Source: Opitutales bacterium (lineage in GTDB: Bacteria > Verrucomicrobiota > Verrucomicrobiia > Opitutales > JAFGAQ01). Taken from it: 34,556 nt of DNA. Made by a program: the position numbers and the translations under genes. The notes below the pieces were generated by a model. That model made no database searches, was not told where the DNA came from, and saw nothing but the letters and a program-made list of their open reading frames with translations. The DNA lies in contig JAKSBQ010000323.1 in assembly GCA_022361075.1 (NCBI GenBank), forward strand, positions 1 through 34,556, given 5' to 3'. This document shows positions 33,986 through 34,556 of the stretch, piece after piece (within the stretch, counting starts at the first letter, position 1; each line of letters begins with the position of its first letter).

Positions 33986-34556
33986 ATGACAAAAAAATCT
34001 TTTGATGAAAAACTCACTGCCTACGCCGAACTAGCAGTCAAGGTAGGCGTCAATCTTCAACCCGGACAGCGCCTCGTCATCCGCGCACCCATCGAATCTG
34101 CCCCTTTCGTTCAAAAAATGGCAGCCTGTGCGTACCAGATCGGCTCTCCCCTCGTGTCGGTCATGTACAACGATGATCAGCTGAACCTAATCCGTTTTCA
34201 AAATGCTCCTGCAGGATCCTTTGACACCTTTCCTGAATGGGAGGCAGATGCTTTGGTCGCATGTGCGGAACGAGGAGATGCCTTCATCAGAGTCGCCGCA
34301 ACCGATCCCGATCTACTCAAAGATGAAAATCCGGACGATGTTTCAGTATCGATCAAATCTGCTCAACGACATCTCGCCAAATACATGAAATATCCGATGA
34401 GCGATGCGATCCCGTGGTTGGTCATCTCAATGCCAATCCCAAGGTGGGCGACAAAGGTTTTTCCAGGACTCTCTGACGAGGAAGCAACTGAAAAGCTTTG
34501 GGACGCAATGTTCAAAGCTTGCCGAATGGAGAAAGAAGACCCCATCAAAGCGTGGA
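33986..34556 (+). CDS. M29 family aminopeptidase, N-terminal part (cut by window end)
   Basis: The reading frame from ATG 33986 stays open to the window end (190 residues) with no stop. It starts MTKKSFDEKLTAYAEL, with AVKVGVNLQPGQRLVIRAPIES, and RVAATDPDLL further on, matching the N-terminal domain of metal-dependent aminopeptidases of the AmpS/PepS/aminopeptidase T family (peptidase M29), which are about 410 residues. Metal ligands lie beyond the window end, so catalytic integrity cannot be checked. It begins 60 bases after trmB on the same strand. No ribosome-binding site is obvious. Confidence 0.85.
   Translation, partial: MTKKSFDEKLTAYAELAVKVGVNLQPGQRLVIRAPIESAPFVQKMAACAYQIGSPLVSVMYNDDQLNLIRFQNAPAGSFDTFPEWEADALVACAERGDAFIRVAATDPDLLKDENPDDVSVSIKSAQRHLAKYMKYPMSDAIPWLVISMPIPRWATKVFPGLSDEEATEKLWDAMFKACRMEKEDPIKAW

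Noticed and set aside
1-34556. Search for CRISPR arrays, integrases, transposases and prophage genes
   Set aside because: No regularly spaced repeat set and no mobile-element protein motif was found in any frame.

Overview
The window looks like a chromosomal segment of a free-living Gram-negative bacterium, most likely a Verrucomicrobiota member near the Opitutae/Puniceicoccales. An LptD-type outer-membrane protein and two further predicted outer-membrane beta-barrels show the Gram-negative envelope. The lineage call is inferred from the gene set (animal-like UDP-glucose dehydrogenase, NorC/NorB-like pair, DcaP-like porin, several unfamiliar small proteins) and was not tested by any search. 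Coding density is high and genes lie on both strands. Many starts have no obvious Shine-Dalgarno sequence, so start choices often rest on family length, signal peptides or local context. I found no rRNA, tRNA, CRISPR array, integrase, transposase or prophage gene. No gap between genes exceeds 300 bases; the longest is about 280.

Layout. 1-5.1 kb: aminotransferase, eukaryote-type UDP-glucose 6-dehydrogenase, a stand-alone response-regulator receiver, a secreted endonuclease/exonuclease/phosphatase (EEP) protein and a methyltransferase. 5.1-11.4 kb: rplU-rpmA with a bidirectional terminator, convergent glgB, then lptD and scpA. 11.4-14.2 kb: two small unknown genes, trxA, and a two-gene NorC/NorB-like unit. 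14.2-19.6 kb: a minus-strand arginine operon argC-argJ-argB-argF-argG, whose terminator lies inside the 3' end of the convergent norB-like gene. 19.7-21.4 kb: rplM-rpsI and a small outer-membrane protein gene with its own terminator. 21.5-25.3 kb: DUF423 protein, transaldolase, apt, then a 280-base regulatory-looking gap, a membrane-anchored EEP protein and a Nudix hydrolase. 25.3-29.4 kb: a concentrative nucleoside transporter, a 36-residue membrane peptide, a conserved-looking unknown, a Gre-like factor, an alpha/beta hydrolase and a 70-residue unknown. 29.6-34.6 kb: cysE, trxB, yjbQ, a DcaP-like porin, trmB and the 5' part of an M29 aminopeptidase gene cut by the window edge.

Most of the window is core metabolism: arginine synthesis, translation, glycogen branching, thiol redox, purine and nucleoside salvage, envelope assembly. 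ArgB carries the N-terminal helix typical of arginine-inhibited kinases, and the ArgJ active-site motif is intact, so acetyl groups can be recycled. The least ordinary parts are: (1) the NorC/NorB-like pair, which has a Met where cNOR has a low-spin haem His and seems to lack the usual cNOR glutamates; (2) the gap at 23584-23865, with a 74-base structured element, a possible minus-strand small RNA, and two identical perfect palindromes flanking a consensus -10 box; (3) the 36-residue membrane peptide; (4) the arginine-operon terminator inside a neighbouring gene. No clear new defence or mobile system is visible.
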